NCBI RefSeq assembly: GCF_018069805.1
Contig: NZ_JAGPYN010000008.1
Coordinates: 1 to 64,000 of the forward strand
Source: Pseudoalteromonas ostreae
GTDB taxonomy: Bacteria > Pseudomonadota > Gammaproteobacteria > Enterobacterales > Alteromonadaceae
Direction of reading: 5' to 3'
DNA length: 64,000 bases
The position numbers and the translations under genes are program-made. The notes under the pieces were generated by a model. It made no database searches, had not been told where the DNA came from, and saw nothing but the letters and a program-made list of their open reading frames with translations. The number at the start of each line of letters is the position of its first letter. Within the stretch, counting starts at the first letter, position 1. This document shows, piece by piece, positions 9,166 through 17,608 of the stretch.

Positions 9166-11484
9166 ATGAAAAAAATAAGTTTAACATCAATAGCGATTTA
9201 TTCGGTCATTATATTACTAAAATTTATTCCAAATACCTATGCAGCAGATGATCAGACATACTCTATCTCCAACATTATTTCCAAGACTGATTTAAGCACC
9301 GAATCTGGACAATTTGCTCTTTTGACATCTGATGAAATTAAGAGCGATTTATCGTCTTTTGCACAAAGCCTAAAAGAGAAAGAAATAAACCAACAAAGCA
9401 TGTTTAACAAAATTGCATTGTTTTCACTACGAGAAGATATTGACAAAATATCGAGTGCTATGAGGCGACAAAAAAATACGTTGGAATATTCTCATTACCA
9501 ATTTTTTCATCAAACTCGCCTTGCCTTAAACGGTCAAAACTCAACTAAAGAAAGTTTTGTAAATAAAGCTAATGATTTAATTAAAAGTAAGGTTGAACAT
9601 TTGAATGATGAAGGGTTTGTTCAATTGTCGCTTGCACTTGGTTGGTCGGTTTCGAACGCCAAAGAATATGTTTTAAACATATTTAAACAGCTGCAAAAAA
9701 AATCATCGTTGACTCGAGGTGACATGATAAACCTTGCGGTTAATCACCACTTATATCAGGTCCTCGACGCCATCATTCCTATTGCAAACGATATTATACA
9801 ATTGGAACAACAGGACCGATTTGTCATTCAACCTGATGTACTTGTGAAATTAAAAAATGGTATTGAAATTTCTACTACGATTGTCAGAAGTCGAGGTCAA
9901 ACCAAGCCTAACAGCACCGCCTTGCAATACACCATCTATGCAGATGAAACCGCACACATTAAAACTGCCATGCATGCCGCTGCACATGGTTATATTGGTA
10001 TAGTTGCCAATTCTCGAGGTAAGCGTTCGAGCAATAATGACATCGTGCCGTGGGAGCACGAAGGAGAAGATGCATCACAACTGATCAATTGGATCACTGA
10101 ACAAGTTTGGAGCGATGGTAACGTTGTTATGTACGGTGGCAGCTATAACGGCTTTACGCAATGGGCGACAGCAAAACACATGCCGAAAGGGCTAAAAGCA
10201 ATGGCTCCATATGTCGCAGCAAATTTGATAACCGGCCTCCCTTATGAAAACAACATTGCATTGACTGGAAATTTCGAGTGGCCATTGTATGCTACCAACA
10301 ACAAAACCGTTGATAACAGCATTTATAGCGACTGGCAAAGAACAAATAACATTGTCAATGAACTCTACAGTAGCGGCCGTCCTTTCGTCGATATTGACAA
10401 AATAGCCAATAAACCTAGTCCGTGGCTGCAAAAATGGTTAGCACACCCAGAAGACGCTCCTTACTATCAAAAAATGGTTCCTCATCAGGACGACTACAAA
10501 CACATCAACATACCTGTACTAAGCATTACTGGCTATTTTGAAGGAGGCCAGATCTCAGCCCTACATTATATGCATGAGCACTATAAATATAATGAAAATG
10601 CTAATCACGCACTGTTAATTGGTCCTTATAATCATGGGTCGGCACAAGGGAAACCTCGTTCTCATCACAGTAACTATGAACTTGATCCTGTCGCTTTAGA
10701 AAAAGACACTGAAGAAATTACATTTGCATGGTTTGATCATATTTTGAAAGGCAAAACAAAACCCAAGCTAGTGCAAAATAAAGTGAACTATCAAATCATG
10801 GGAACAAACGAATGGCGTTTTTCAGACTCGTTACAAGCGCTCAACCAACGACACTTAAGCTTTTATATTCAAACAAATAAACCGGACACAGAGCACAATT
10901 ATTTGTTAGCACAAACGCCTTCTTCGCACGCGAATCATTACATAGAGCAAACGGTAGATATGAGCGACAGAAGTGAACAACGTAACCGATCGCAATGGCC
11001 GGTAATTAGTGAGCAAATAAACAAACAAGGAGGTATTCAAATAGAAACGCCAGTGTTTAAACAAGATATGGAACTCACCGGAGCAATTTCAGGATTTTTT
11101 GACATAGCCGTCAATAAGAAAGACGTGGATATCGGATTTAACTTCTATGAAGTCACCGCGAATGGAAATGCTTTCCACTTAAACAATTATCGAAGTCGAG
11201 CGAGTTATGCTGACGATATGAGTACACGACGTTTATTAACGCCAAATGTTAAACGACGTGTTCCAATAGTTAATGCACGCTTTACGTCTAAGCTGATTGA
11301 AAAGGGTAGTAAAATAGTCCTTGTATTAAATGTGAATAAGAATATCGAAGCGCAAGTTAACTTAGGCTCTGGAAAACTGGTTAACCATGAAACACTGTTA
11401 AATGTCGGCAAACCAATGAAATTGAAATGGTATTTATCGTCACAAATTAACTTACCCCTAAAACCGTGGGTTAAAGAAATTTAA
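9166..11484 (+). CDS. secreted CocE/NonD-type hydrolase (peptidase S15 family)
   Basis: About 772 residues with a cleavable signal peptide (MKKISLTSIAIYSVIILL...TYAAD). A predicted helical region of about 200 residues follows, then the S15/CocE alpha/beta-hydrolase domain. The nucleophile elbow is GGSYNGFTQW (about residue 326). The candidate acid and base lie in the region around GPYNHGSAQG. A C-terminal jelly-roll-like domain follows. Family members are X-Pro dipeptidyl peptidases, cocaine esterase-like enzymes or glutaryl acylases; the substrate here is unknown. I chose the ATG at 9166, preceded by GGAAG, over one at 9154 with no ribosome-binding site. It is probably controlled by the divergent CadC-like regulator and lies within nth module B. 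Confidence 0.87.
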   Translation: MKKISLTSIAIYSVIILLKFIPNTYAADDQTYSISNIISKTDLSTESGQFALLTSDEIKSDLSSFAQSLKEKEINQQSMFNKIALFSLREDIDKISSAMRRQKNTLEYSHYQFFHQTRLALNGQNSTKESFVNKANDLIKSKVEHLNDEGFVQLSLALGWSVSNAKEYVLNIFKQLQKKSSLTRGDMINLAVNHHLYQVLDAIIPIANDIIQLEQQDRFVIQPDVLVKLKNGIEISTTIVRSRGQTKPNSTALQYTIYADETAHIKTAMHAAAHGYIGIVANSRGKRSSNNDIVPWEHEGEDASQLINWITEQVWSDGNVVMYGGSYNGFTQWATAKHMPKGLKAMAPYVAANLITGLPYENNIALTGNFEWPLYATNNKTVDNSIYSDWQRTNNIVNELYSSGRPFVDIDKIANKPSPWLQKWLAHPEDAPYYQKMVPHQDDYKHINIPVLSITGYFEGGQISALHYMHEHYKYNENANHALLIGPYNHGSAQGKPRSHHSNYELDPVALEKDTEEITFAWFDHILKGKTKPKLVQNKVNYQIMGTNEWRFSDSLQALNQRHLSFYIQTNKPDTEHNYLLAQTPSSHANHYIEQTVDMSDRSEQRNRSQWPVISEQINKQGGIQIETPVFKQDMELTGAISGFFDIAVNKKDVDIGFNFYEVTANGNAFHLNNYRSRASYADDMSTRRLLTPNVKRRVPIVNARFTSKLIEKGSKIVLVLNVNKNIEAQVNLGSGKLVNHETLLNVGKPMKLKWYLSSQINLPLKPWVKEI

Positions 11485-11520
11485 ACAATCCCGTTTGATC
11501 TCTGTTTAATGTGAAAATTC

Positions 11521-11550
11521 TGCTAACTGAATAAACTCATTCGGTTAGCA
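11521..11550 (+). terminator. hairpin after the S15 hydrolase
   Basis: TGCTAACTGAAT...ATTCGGTTAGCA gives a 12-pair stem with a single G-T wobble and a 6-nt loop, 36 bp after the stop codon. There is no clear U-tract, so it may be a transcript-stabilising hairpin or a factor-assisted terminator. Confidence 0.5.
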
Positions 11551-11571
11551 TGAACTTACATATTCATGTTT

Positions 11572-11818
11572 TTACTCTACTTTATCTTTAAACTCACACA
11601 AGTCTTCGATAATACAGCTGCCACATTTTGGCTTACGCGCCACACAGGTATAGCGACCATGTAAAATGAGCCAGTGATGTACATCGACTTTAAATTCTTT
11701 AGGGATCACTTTTTCGAGCTTTTGCTCAACCGCTACCACGTCTTTACCCATGGCAAGTTTAGTACGGTTAGAAACACGGAAAATATGCGTATCTACAGCG
11801 ATTGTAGGCCAGCCGAAA
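11572..11818 (-). pseudogene. nth': nth 3' fragment, copy 3
   Basis: The third reverse-strand copy of the nth 3' end, ending in TAA. It is open throughout and even has an upstream in-frame ATG at 11871 that would give a 99-residue product. Only the FGWPTIAVDTH-to-C-terminus part is Nth. The helix-hairpin-helix and the catalytic lysine are missing, so no glycosylase activity is expected. Upstream of FGWP the codons read LPSLY instead of the NVVLNTA of the intact gene, and about 15 bp of this junction (to 11833) match copy 1. Confidence 0.9.
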
Positions 11819-12049
11819 TATAAGGATGGTAGATATTGGGAGTTCATAGAGTGGTTTCTGTTTTTTGTCATTAGAGGAGATTGACTACTGAATTTAAAAA
11901 AGGCAGCTTTAAGTCTAAGCCGTTCGTAGCACTGTTAAAAGCAGGTAGGTAAATATTAAAATCAATTTGCAAAAGATTATGAATATAGACATCCCTCTTT
12001 ATGCAACGTAGACTACTTTCAATATAGCCACTAATAAACATACCGTGAA

Positions 12050-13078
12050 ATGAATAGTCAGTTACTTTTTTTCTTCAGTGCGTTAGGTGCCTTTAATGGA
12101 CTGTTGTTGACTGCCTATTTACTTTTTTCTAATCCCGCGTCAATTCAACGCCGTTTACTAGCGTTGCTCATGTTAGTTATTAGCTTACGCATTTCTAAAT
12201 CAATTTGGTTTTACTTTGATCCAACGCTAGGCAAGCAGTTTTTGCAACTGGGGTTGTCTGCATGCTTTTTGATTGGTCCACTGCTTTATTTTTATGTCGT
12301 CAGTCAAACCGCTAATATAGAAAAGCTTAGGTTTAATTGGAAGTTACACCTTGCTTTACTTATTAGTTTGATCTTTGGTGTTGGCGTTTTGTATCCTTAT
12401 CAGTCTAATGTTGAACTATGGGGATCGTTATATAGAGTAATCAATATAACTTGGGGCTTATATATGATGGCTGCGGCTATTCAATTATTTCCCAAACTAT
12501 TTGTTTTAGCTGGCGACAACACTCGATTGTCAAAAGAAGAACTGTTATGTATCAACGTATTTGCCGGCACGATTTTTATTTGGCTGGCATATTTTACAGC
12601 GTCTTATACTTCTTATATCGCTGGAGCTTTGTCTTTTTCAGTTATTTTGTATGTTTCGCTCTCACTTTGGTATATATCTAATAAAGGGGGAAAACCTTCA
12701 GAGCAGACTTATGCTAATAAAAAAATTGCACATGAATTAGCAAGTCAGCTGATAACACGTTTAAATGAGCTAATGATTAATGAACAGCTTTACAAAAATG
12801 CCAATTTAACCTTACCTATATTAGCGAAAAAACTGCAATTATCTGTGCCTCAGTTATCGCAATTGTTAAACGATAACTTGAATAAATCTTTTGCCCTGTA
12901 TGTTAATGAGCTTCGTATAGAAGAAGCGAAAAGGCTGTTGGTTGAAAACTCATACATGACGATTGAGTTAATTTCAGAAGCTTGCGGTTACAACTCTCAA
13001 TCTACTTTTTATTCATCATTTAAACAATTTGAAAATATAACACCTGCACAATACCTAAAGCAGTATAAAGCCTTATAA
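12050..13078 (+). CDS. membrane-anchored AraC-family transcriptional regulator
   Basis: A 342-residue protein with seven or so hydrophobic segments in residues 1-215, followed by a C-terminal AraC double helix-turn-helix (about 245-340). The HTH region is recognisable at LAKKLQLSVPQLSQLLN and ELISEACGYNSQSTFYSSF, and ends with the usual TPAQYLKQY. Such polytopic AraC regulators are common in marine gammaproteobacteria and Bacteroidetes and often control an adjacent gene. The neighbour 100 bp downstream is the DJ-1/PfpI gene on the same strand, with two 21-bp-spaced direct repeats between them. Confidence 0.9.
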   Translation: MNSQLLFFFSALGAFNGLLLTAYLLFSNPASIQRRLLALLMLVISLRISKSIWFYFDPTLGKQFLQLGLSACFLIGPLLYFYVVSQTANIEKLRFNWKLHLALLISLIFGVGVLYPYQSNVELWGSLYRVINITWGLYMMAAAIQLFPKLFVLAGDNTRLSKEELLCINVFAGTIFIWLAYFTASYTSYIAGALSFSVILYVSLSLWYISNKGGKPSEQTYANKKIAHELASQLITRLNELMINEQLYKNANLTLPILAKKLQLSVPQLSQLLNDNLNKSFALYVNELRIEEAKRLLVENSYMTIELISEACGYNSQSTFYSSFKQFENITPAQYLKQYKAL

Positions 13079-13084
13079 CCTCTT

Positions 13085-13114
13085 CGGAATTATAATTTCG
13101 TACTACGGAATTAT
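13085..13114 (+). promoter_or_regulatory. tandem direct repeats, candidate AraC-type operator
   Basis: CGGAATTAT occurs at 13085-13093 and again at 13106-13114. Start-to-start distance is 21 bp, two helical turns, as in classical AraC half-site pairs. The pair lies between the AraC-type regulator and the DJ-1/PfpI gene it probably controls. Confidence 0.5.
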
Positions 13115-13180
13115 TCGACGCTAATGTTTTCTCTGGTTTTTTCCTTAATCTAATAAACAGTTACTTTACGGAGAAAAACA

Positions 13181-14293
13181 ATGAAATATTCACTCTTACT
13201 TTTGATCACCTTATTGAGTTTTGATTTGACAGCAAAACCTCAAATAGATAATGAGGCTCAAATCACACAGACATTACAAAACTATATTACAGGGACATCG
13301 TACAATGAACCTGACTTAATCAAGCGGGCTTTTGCAAAAGAGGCTCGATTATTACTCAGTAAAAAAGGCCAAGAAATATGGCCTGTTAGCCCAAATAAAT
13401 ATGCTTCATGGTTTAAAGATAAGAGACAATTTAATGGCAGAATAGGAGAGATACTATCCATTGATTTCGAAGGTGACATTGCTACCGCTAAGGTTGAAAT
13501 TTTGATACCCGAAAAATCAATACGTTATGTTGACTTATTCCTATTAAAAAAAATATCGGGTAATTGGAAGGTGGTAAGTAAGGCTGCGACAAGTGAAACG
13601 TCTGAACAGAGTGGGAAAAGAATACTTTTTATTGTTTCCAATGCTCATTTTCACGGCGATTCAAAATTACCAACGGGTGTTAGTTTCTCAGAAATTGTTA
13701 AAGCGTACGGCACTTTTAAAAAGGCTGGTTACACTGTCGATTTTGTTAGCCCAGAGGGTGGAGCTATTCCACTCGCCTATATAAATACATCAGAGGAAAT
13801 ACATAAGCAATATCTATACGAACCTGATTTTATGTATGCGATCAAAAATACTAAGCAGCCAAGTCAGATTGACCCAGCTAATTACCTAGCCGTTCACTAT
13901 GTTGGTGGAGGCAATGCGATGTATGGGGTTGCTGATAATGTTGCCATACAAAAAATCGCCATGACTATTTATGAAGAGCAACAAGGGATCGTATCGTCTG
14001 TTTGCCATGGAACCGCAGGGATTGTTAACTTAAAAACGAAAGAGGGTAAATACCTAGTGGCAGGCAAGCGGATATCAGGCTATCCTGATTCTTATGAAAA
14101 TCAGTCACGCGCTTACTTCAAAGAGTTTCCATTCTTAATTCAAAAAACCATTGAAAGCAGAGGAGGTCAATTTTTCTATTCAGCCAGAAATACACCACAT
14201 GTTGAAGTCGACGGGCGCATAGTCACAGGACAAAATCACCTATCCTCATCACTTGTCGCTCAGAAAATGGTTGAGATTTTACAACAGAATTAA
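13181..14293 (+). CDS. exported SnoaL-like + DJ-1/PfpI two-domain protein
   Basis: A 370-residue protein with a Sec signal peptide (MKYSLLLLITLLSFDLTAK). An NTF2/SnoaL-like cone domain (lumazine-binding type, about 25-140) is followed by a DJ-1/PfpI class I glutamine-amidotransferase-like domain (about 145-365). The nucleophile cysteine sits in IVSSVCHGTAGIVNL, in the expected elbow. DJ-1 relatives include chaperones, glyoxalase III-like and protease-like enzymes; the activity here is not predictable. GGAG precedes the ATG. It is paired with the AraC regulator upstream and forms nth module C. Confidence 0.87.
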   Translation: MKYSLLLLITLLSFDLTAKPQIDNEAQITQTLQNYITGTSYNEPDLIKRAFAKEARLLLSKKGQEIWPVSPNKYASWFKDKRQFNGRIGEILSIDFEGDIATAKVEILIPEKSIRYVDLFLLKKISGNWKVVSKAATSETSEQSGKRILFIVSNAHFHGDSKLPTGVSFSEIVKAYGTFKKAGYTVDFVSPEGGAIPLAYINTSEEIHKQYLYEPDFMYAIKNTKQPSQIDPANYLAVHYVGGGNAMYGVADNVAIQKIAMTIYEEQQGIVSSVCHGTAGIVNLKTKEGKYLVAGKRISGYPDSYENQSRAYFKEFPFLIQKTIESRGGQFFYSARNTPHVEVDGRIVTGQNHLSSSLVAQKMVEILQQN

Positions 14294-14552
14294 ATTATTT
14301 GGTGTGTTAGTTCTTTATAGGTGTTTAAAACCGAAAATGAAAGGGAACACACGATGAACATTGTGTATCTCTAAATGCTACTTAAAATAAAGCGTACTAA
14401 AAGTCTATTGTAGTGCCCTAGTGATACTGAATACATTATTAGAGAATTTAGCTGATTTTATCAACCAAAAAACTGATGTCAGCTAATGCCTATTTGAAGT
14501 CATTAGTAATTGCTGATGATAATGACTGCTTCTTGCCCAAAGCGCATTAAAG

Positions 14553-15185
14553 CTATTCCGTCTTATCCTTAAACTCACACAAGTCTTCAATAATACAAGC
14601 ACCGCAACGCGGCTTGCGAGCTACACAGGTATAACGGCCGTGCAGGATTAACCAGTGGTGTACATCGACTTTAAATTCTTTGGGGATCACTTTTTCGAGC
14701 TTTTGCTCAACCGCAACCACGTCTTTACCCATGGCAAGCTTAGTACGGTTTGATACACGGAATATATGCGTATCTACAGCGATGGTCGGCCAGCCAAAAG
14801 CGGTGTTCAGTACTACATTGGCTGTTTTACGGCCTACGCCGGGTAGGGCTTCTAGGGCTTCGCGATTTTCAGGTACTATGCTGTTGTGTTTATCTACTAA
14901 AATTTGGCACATTTTGTAAACATTCGCAGCTTTGGAATTAAACAAACCGATGGTTTTAATGTAATCGCGTAGCGTATCGTGGCCTAAATCTAAAATCGCT
15001 TGTGGCGTATTGGCGACGGGAAATAGCTTACGGGTGGCTTTATTGACGCCAACGTCAGTTGCTTGTGCTGATAGCGTTACCGCAACTAACAGTTCAAACG
15101 GGCTTGAATATTCAAGCTCGGTTTCTGGATGTGGGTTTTGCTCGCGTAGGCGTGAGAGTATTTCGTGACGTTTTTCTTTATTCAT
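14553..15185 (-). CDS. nth: endonuclease III (DNA glycosylase/AP lyase)
   Basis: A complete 210-residue Nth that removes oxidised pyrimidines and cleaves AP sites in base excision repair. The helix-hairpin-helix LEALPGVGRKTANVVLNTAF carries the catalytic lysine, and the catalytic aspartate is in TIAVDTHIFR. The [4Fe-4S] ligands follow as C-x6-C-x2-C-x5-C (CVARKPRCGACIIEDLC). I start it at MNKEKRHEIL, matching E. coli; an upstream in-frame methionine would fall inside the rsxE-nth hairpin. It is the last gene of the rsx operon, as in E. coli. Its 3' end (PRCGAC) differs from the three downstream fragments (PKCGSC). Confidence 0.97.
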   Translation of the reverse strand: MNKEKRHEILSRLREQNPHPETELEYSSPFELLVAVTLSAQATDVGVNKATRKLFPVANTPQAILDLGHDTLRDYIKTIGLFNSKAANVYKMCQILVDKHNSIVPENREALEALPGVGRKTANVVLNTAFGWPTIAVDTHIFRVSNRTKLAMGKDVVAVEQKLEKVIPKEFKVDVHHWLILHGRYTCVARKPRCGACIIEDLCEFKDKTE

Positions 15186-15195
15186 GCAACTTAAA

Positions 15196-15215
15196 CGCAC
15201 AGTAAATACTGTGCG
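15196..15215 (-). terminator. hairpin between rsxE and nth
   Basis: CGCACAGTAAATACTGTGCG is a perfect 9-pair stem with a 2-nt centre in the 37-bp gap between rsxE and nth. On the transcribed strand it is followed by TTTAAG. It may act as a partial terminator or processing site that lowers nth expression relative to rsx. Confidence 0.55.
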
Positions 15216-15222
15216 CTTCCCC

Positions 15223-15921
15223 TTAAGTTAAACTGGTGACCCTTGCTCGTGGGCCTTTTTCGGCCACTGGTGGTGCTACTTGCTTTGCTTTTATTTGTGC
15301 GTCAATCACATTTTTAGCAGCAATTAACAACCCTAAACCTAAAAATGCGCCGGGTGGCAAAATAGCGAGTAAAAATTGGTTATCAAAACTAAATACTTCA
15401 ATACGTAACACAGATGCCCAAGGGCCAAGTAGTAAATCGGCGCCATCAAATAAAGTGCCTTGGCCAATAAGCTCACGCATTGCGCCAAGTACAACCAGTA
15501 CCACCATAAAGCCAGAGCCCATCATTAAGCCGTCAAACGCTGATAAATGAATCGGATTTTTTGAGGCATAGGCTTCCGCACGGCCAATAATAGCGCAGTT
15601 AGTAACTATCAGTGGAATAAATATTCCCAGAGATTGATATAGGCCAAACGTATAGGCATTCATTAATAGCTGCACTATGGTTACAAAGCCTGCGATAAAC
15701 ATCACAAACACAGGTATGCGAATGTCTTTTGGCACCCAGTTTCGCACCGCAGAAATAGTCACGTTTGAACCAACTAATACCAGCAGGGTGGCTAAACCGA
15801 GGCCCATCGCATTGGTTATTGTTGAGGTCACCGCAAGTAACGGGCACAAACCGAGTAATTGTACGAGGGCAGGGTTGTTTTTCCACATTCCTTCGTTAAA
15901 CAGTTCTTTTAATTGGCTCAT
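15223..15921 (-). CDS. rsxE: Rsx/Rnf electron-transport complex subunit E
   Basis: A 232-residue integral membrane protein with about six hydrophobic segments and the family hallmark [17 protein letters not shown] near the N-terminus. RsxE and RsxA are homologous, inverted-topology partners that bind an iron-sulfur cluster in the membrane and help carry electrons across it. It overlaps rsxG by four bases (ATGA-type coupling). Length matches the E. coli protein (231). Confidence 0.96.
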   Translation of the reverse strand: MSQLKELFNEGMWKNNPALVQLLGLCPLLAVTSTITNAMGLGLATLLVLVGSNVTISAVRNWVPKDIRIPVFVMFIAGFVTIVQLLMNAYTFGLYQSLGIFIPLIVTNCAIIGRAEAYASKNPIHLSAFDGLMMGSGFMVVLVVLGAMRELIGQGTLFDGADLLLGPWASVLRIEVFSFDNQFLLAILPPGAFLGLGLLIAAKNVIDAQIKAKQVAPPVAEKGPRARVTSLT

Positions 15922-16553
15922 GGCTCACCTACTTGGCATGCGTTATCAGCACTAAATACCGCATCGAAATTGTTTTTTGAGAATAACACAGCGTGTTTTA
16001 CTGAGCCAACCACGGCACGTGGTGTAATGGTAGCGCCAGTGAATTGATCAAAGTCTCCGCCATCTTTTTTTACTGCCCAGCGAGTATCGTCGTCATCAAG
16101 TATAGTCTTATCTTTAAATGAGGTGATCCAAAGAGATTTTTTCATTTCTACTTTATCACCAAGACCTGGCGTTTCTTCGTGTTTAGTAACACGTACTCCG
16201 GCAACGTCACCATTTGCAAATACGGCAGTTAATAAATTTATATCGCCGCTATAACCTTTTGGCGTCATGTGGCGCATTACTAAAGCAACAGGTTGGCCAT
16301 CCTTGCGAGCACGATAAACGGTTTGTGGTTTATTGCCAAGTAAAGGATCATCAATGATAGCGCAATCTTGATAAAGAGTATTATCGTAAAAATCAGGGGC
16401 GAGTACATCTTGCAGTTGTAATGAAAGTTGTTTGCGCTCTTGCTCTGCAATACTGCCAGCCGTGAGGTTATGGATAATACCAATAGCGCAGGTAGTGAGC
16501 AGAGCAAACAGCGCAAGGATAGTGCCATTTTTTGTCATTGATGAAATAATCAT
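15918..16553 (-). CDS. rsxG: Rsx/Rnf electron-transport complex subunit G
   Basis: A 211-residue protein with a single N-terminal membrane anchor (about residues 10-30) and a periplasmic FMN-binding domain. The covalent flavinylation motif is [14 protein letters not shown] (about residue 175), where the second threonine of S/T-G-A-T is normally linked to FMN by ApbE. It overlaps rsxE and rsxD by four bases each, so the operon is translationally coupled. Confidence 0.95.
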   Translation of the reverse strand: MIISSMTKNGTILALFALLTTCAIGIIHNLTAGSIAEQERKQLSLQLQDVLAPDFYDNTLYQDCAIIDDPLLGNKPQTVYRARKDGQPVALVMRHMTPKGYSGDINLLTAVFANGDVAGVRVTKHEETPGLGDKVEMKKSLWITSFKDKTILDDDDTRWAVKKDGGDFDQFTGATITPRAVVGSVKHAVLFSKNNFDAVFSADNACQVGEP

Positions 16554-17608
16554 TTATTCACCCCATGGCCATAAGTACGTGGTTGAGTGTAATAGTCTAT
16601 CAGTGGCACGGCCATATTGAGAAGTAACACAGCAAAGGCCATGGCATCTGGGTAACCGCCAAAAGTACGGATCAAATAAACTAATAAACCAATCAATGCG
16701 CCGTAAATTAACCGGCCACGATTTGTGGTAGCTGCTGAAACCGGATCAGTGGCTATGAAAAAGGCCCCTAACATGGTTGCGCCACTAAATAAATGAAATA
16801 TCATACCAGGCTCGGTACCAGGTGCTGCGATATAACCAATTGCGCTGCACACAGCAATTGATGCAAGTACACCAACTGGGATATGCCAATTTATAACTTT
16901 GGCTTTAATAAGGTATAAGCCACCGATTAAAAAGCCAAGATTAACCCAGCCCCAACCTCGTCCTAGCCAACTATTAAAAATAGCGGCTTGCATGCTTTCA
17001 GATACGGTTAAACCATGTGCGGTATCAGTTTTGATGGTATCCAAAGGTGTGGCCATTGTTACGCCATCAACCCCAACTCGAAGTTGATCAATACTAAAAC
17101 CACCGTTTGTAAAACCGTTGAAAATTACACTCAGCTGTTGAGCTAAGCTAATTGGGTTTGCGAGTAAGTCATTTATTGGCATCCAAGTGGTCATTTGCAC
17201 TGGGAACGAAATAAGCAATAACACGTATGCAGCCATGGCAGGGTTAAATAAATTGAAACCAAGGCCACCATAGAGCTGTTTAACTATGACGATGGCAAAA
17301 AAGCTACCGATCACAATAGCCCACCATGGGGCGAGTGGCGGAATACTTAATGCTAATAAGACTGCAGTAAGCCATGCACTGCCATCTCCAATCGCAGGCC
17401 ATACAGGGCGCTTACGAATAAGCATAATAATGACTTCACTGATACTAACCGTAACTAACGCTAAAATTAGCTGGATCAATACACCCGTACCAAAAAAATA
17501 CAGCTGCGCGATAAGTCCAGGAATACAGGCTAAGATCACTGTTTGCATCAACCTGCTAAGTGATTTATGACTGTGGCTATGCGGCGAACTGGCCATCGTT
17601 AGCTTCAT
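16550..17608 (-). CDS. rsxD: Rsx/Rnf electron-transport complex subunit D
   Basis: A 352-residue polytopic membrane subunit of the NqrB/RnfD family. The covalent FMN threonine is expected in GVTMATPLDT (about residue 187). About eight to ten hydrophobic segments are visible, together with the GGYPDAMAFAVLLLN segment near the C-terminus. It overlaps rsxG by four bases and touches the rsxC stop. It forms the membrane core with RsxA and RsxE. Confidence 0.95.
   Translation of the reverse strand: MKLTMASSPHSHSHKSLSRLMQTVILACIPGLIAQLYFFGTGVLIQLILALVTVSISEVIIMLIRKRPVWPAIGDGSAWLTAVLLALSIPPLAPWWAIVIGSFFAIVIVKQLYGGLGFNLFNPAMAAYVLLLISFPVQMTTWMPINDLLANPISLAQQLSVIFNGFTNGGFSIDQLRVGVDGVTMATPLDTIKTDTAHGLTVSESMQAAIFNSWLGRGWGWVNLGFLIGGLYLIKAKVINWHIPVGVLASIAVCSAIGYIAAPGTEPGMIFHLFSGATMLGAFFIATDPVSAATTNRGRLIYGALIGLLVYLIRTFGGYPDAMAFAVLLLNMAVPLIDYYTQPRTYGHGVNK

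Noticed and set aside
11572-11871. 99-residue ORF as a functional small Nth protein
   Set aside because: It lacks the helix-hairpin-helix and catalytic lysine and has no ribosome-binding site; it is nth fragment copy 3 with a chance upstream ATG.
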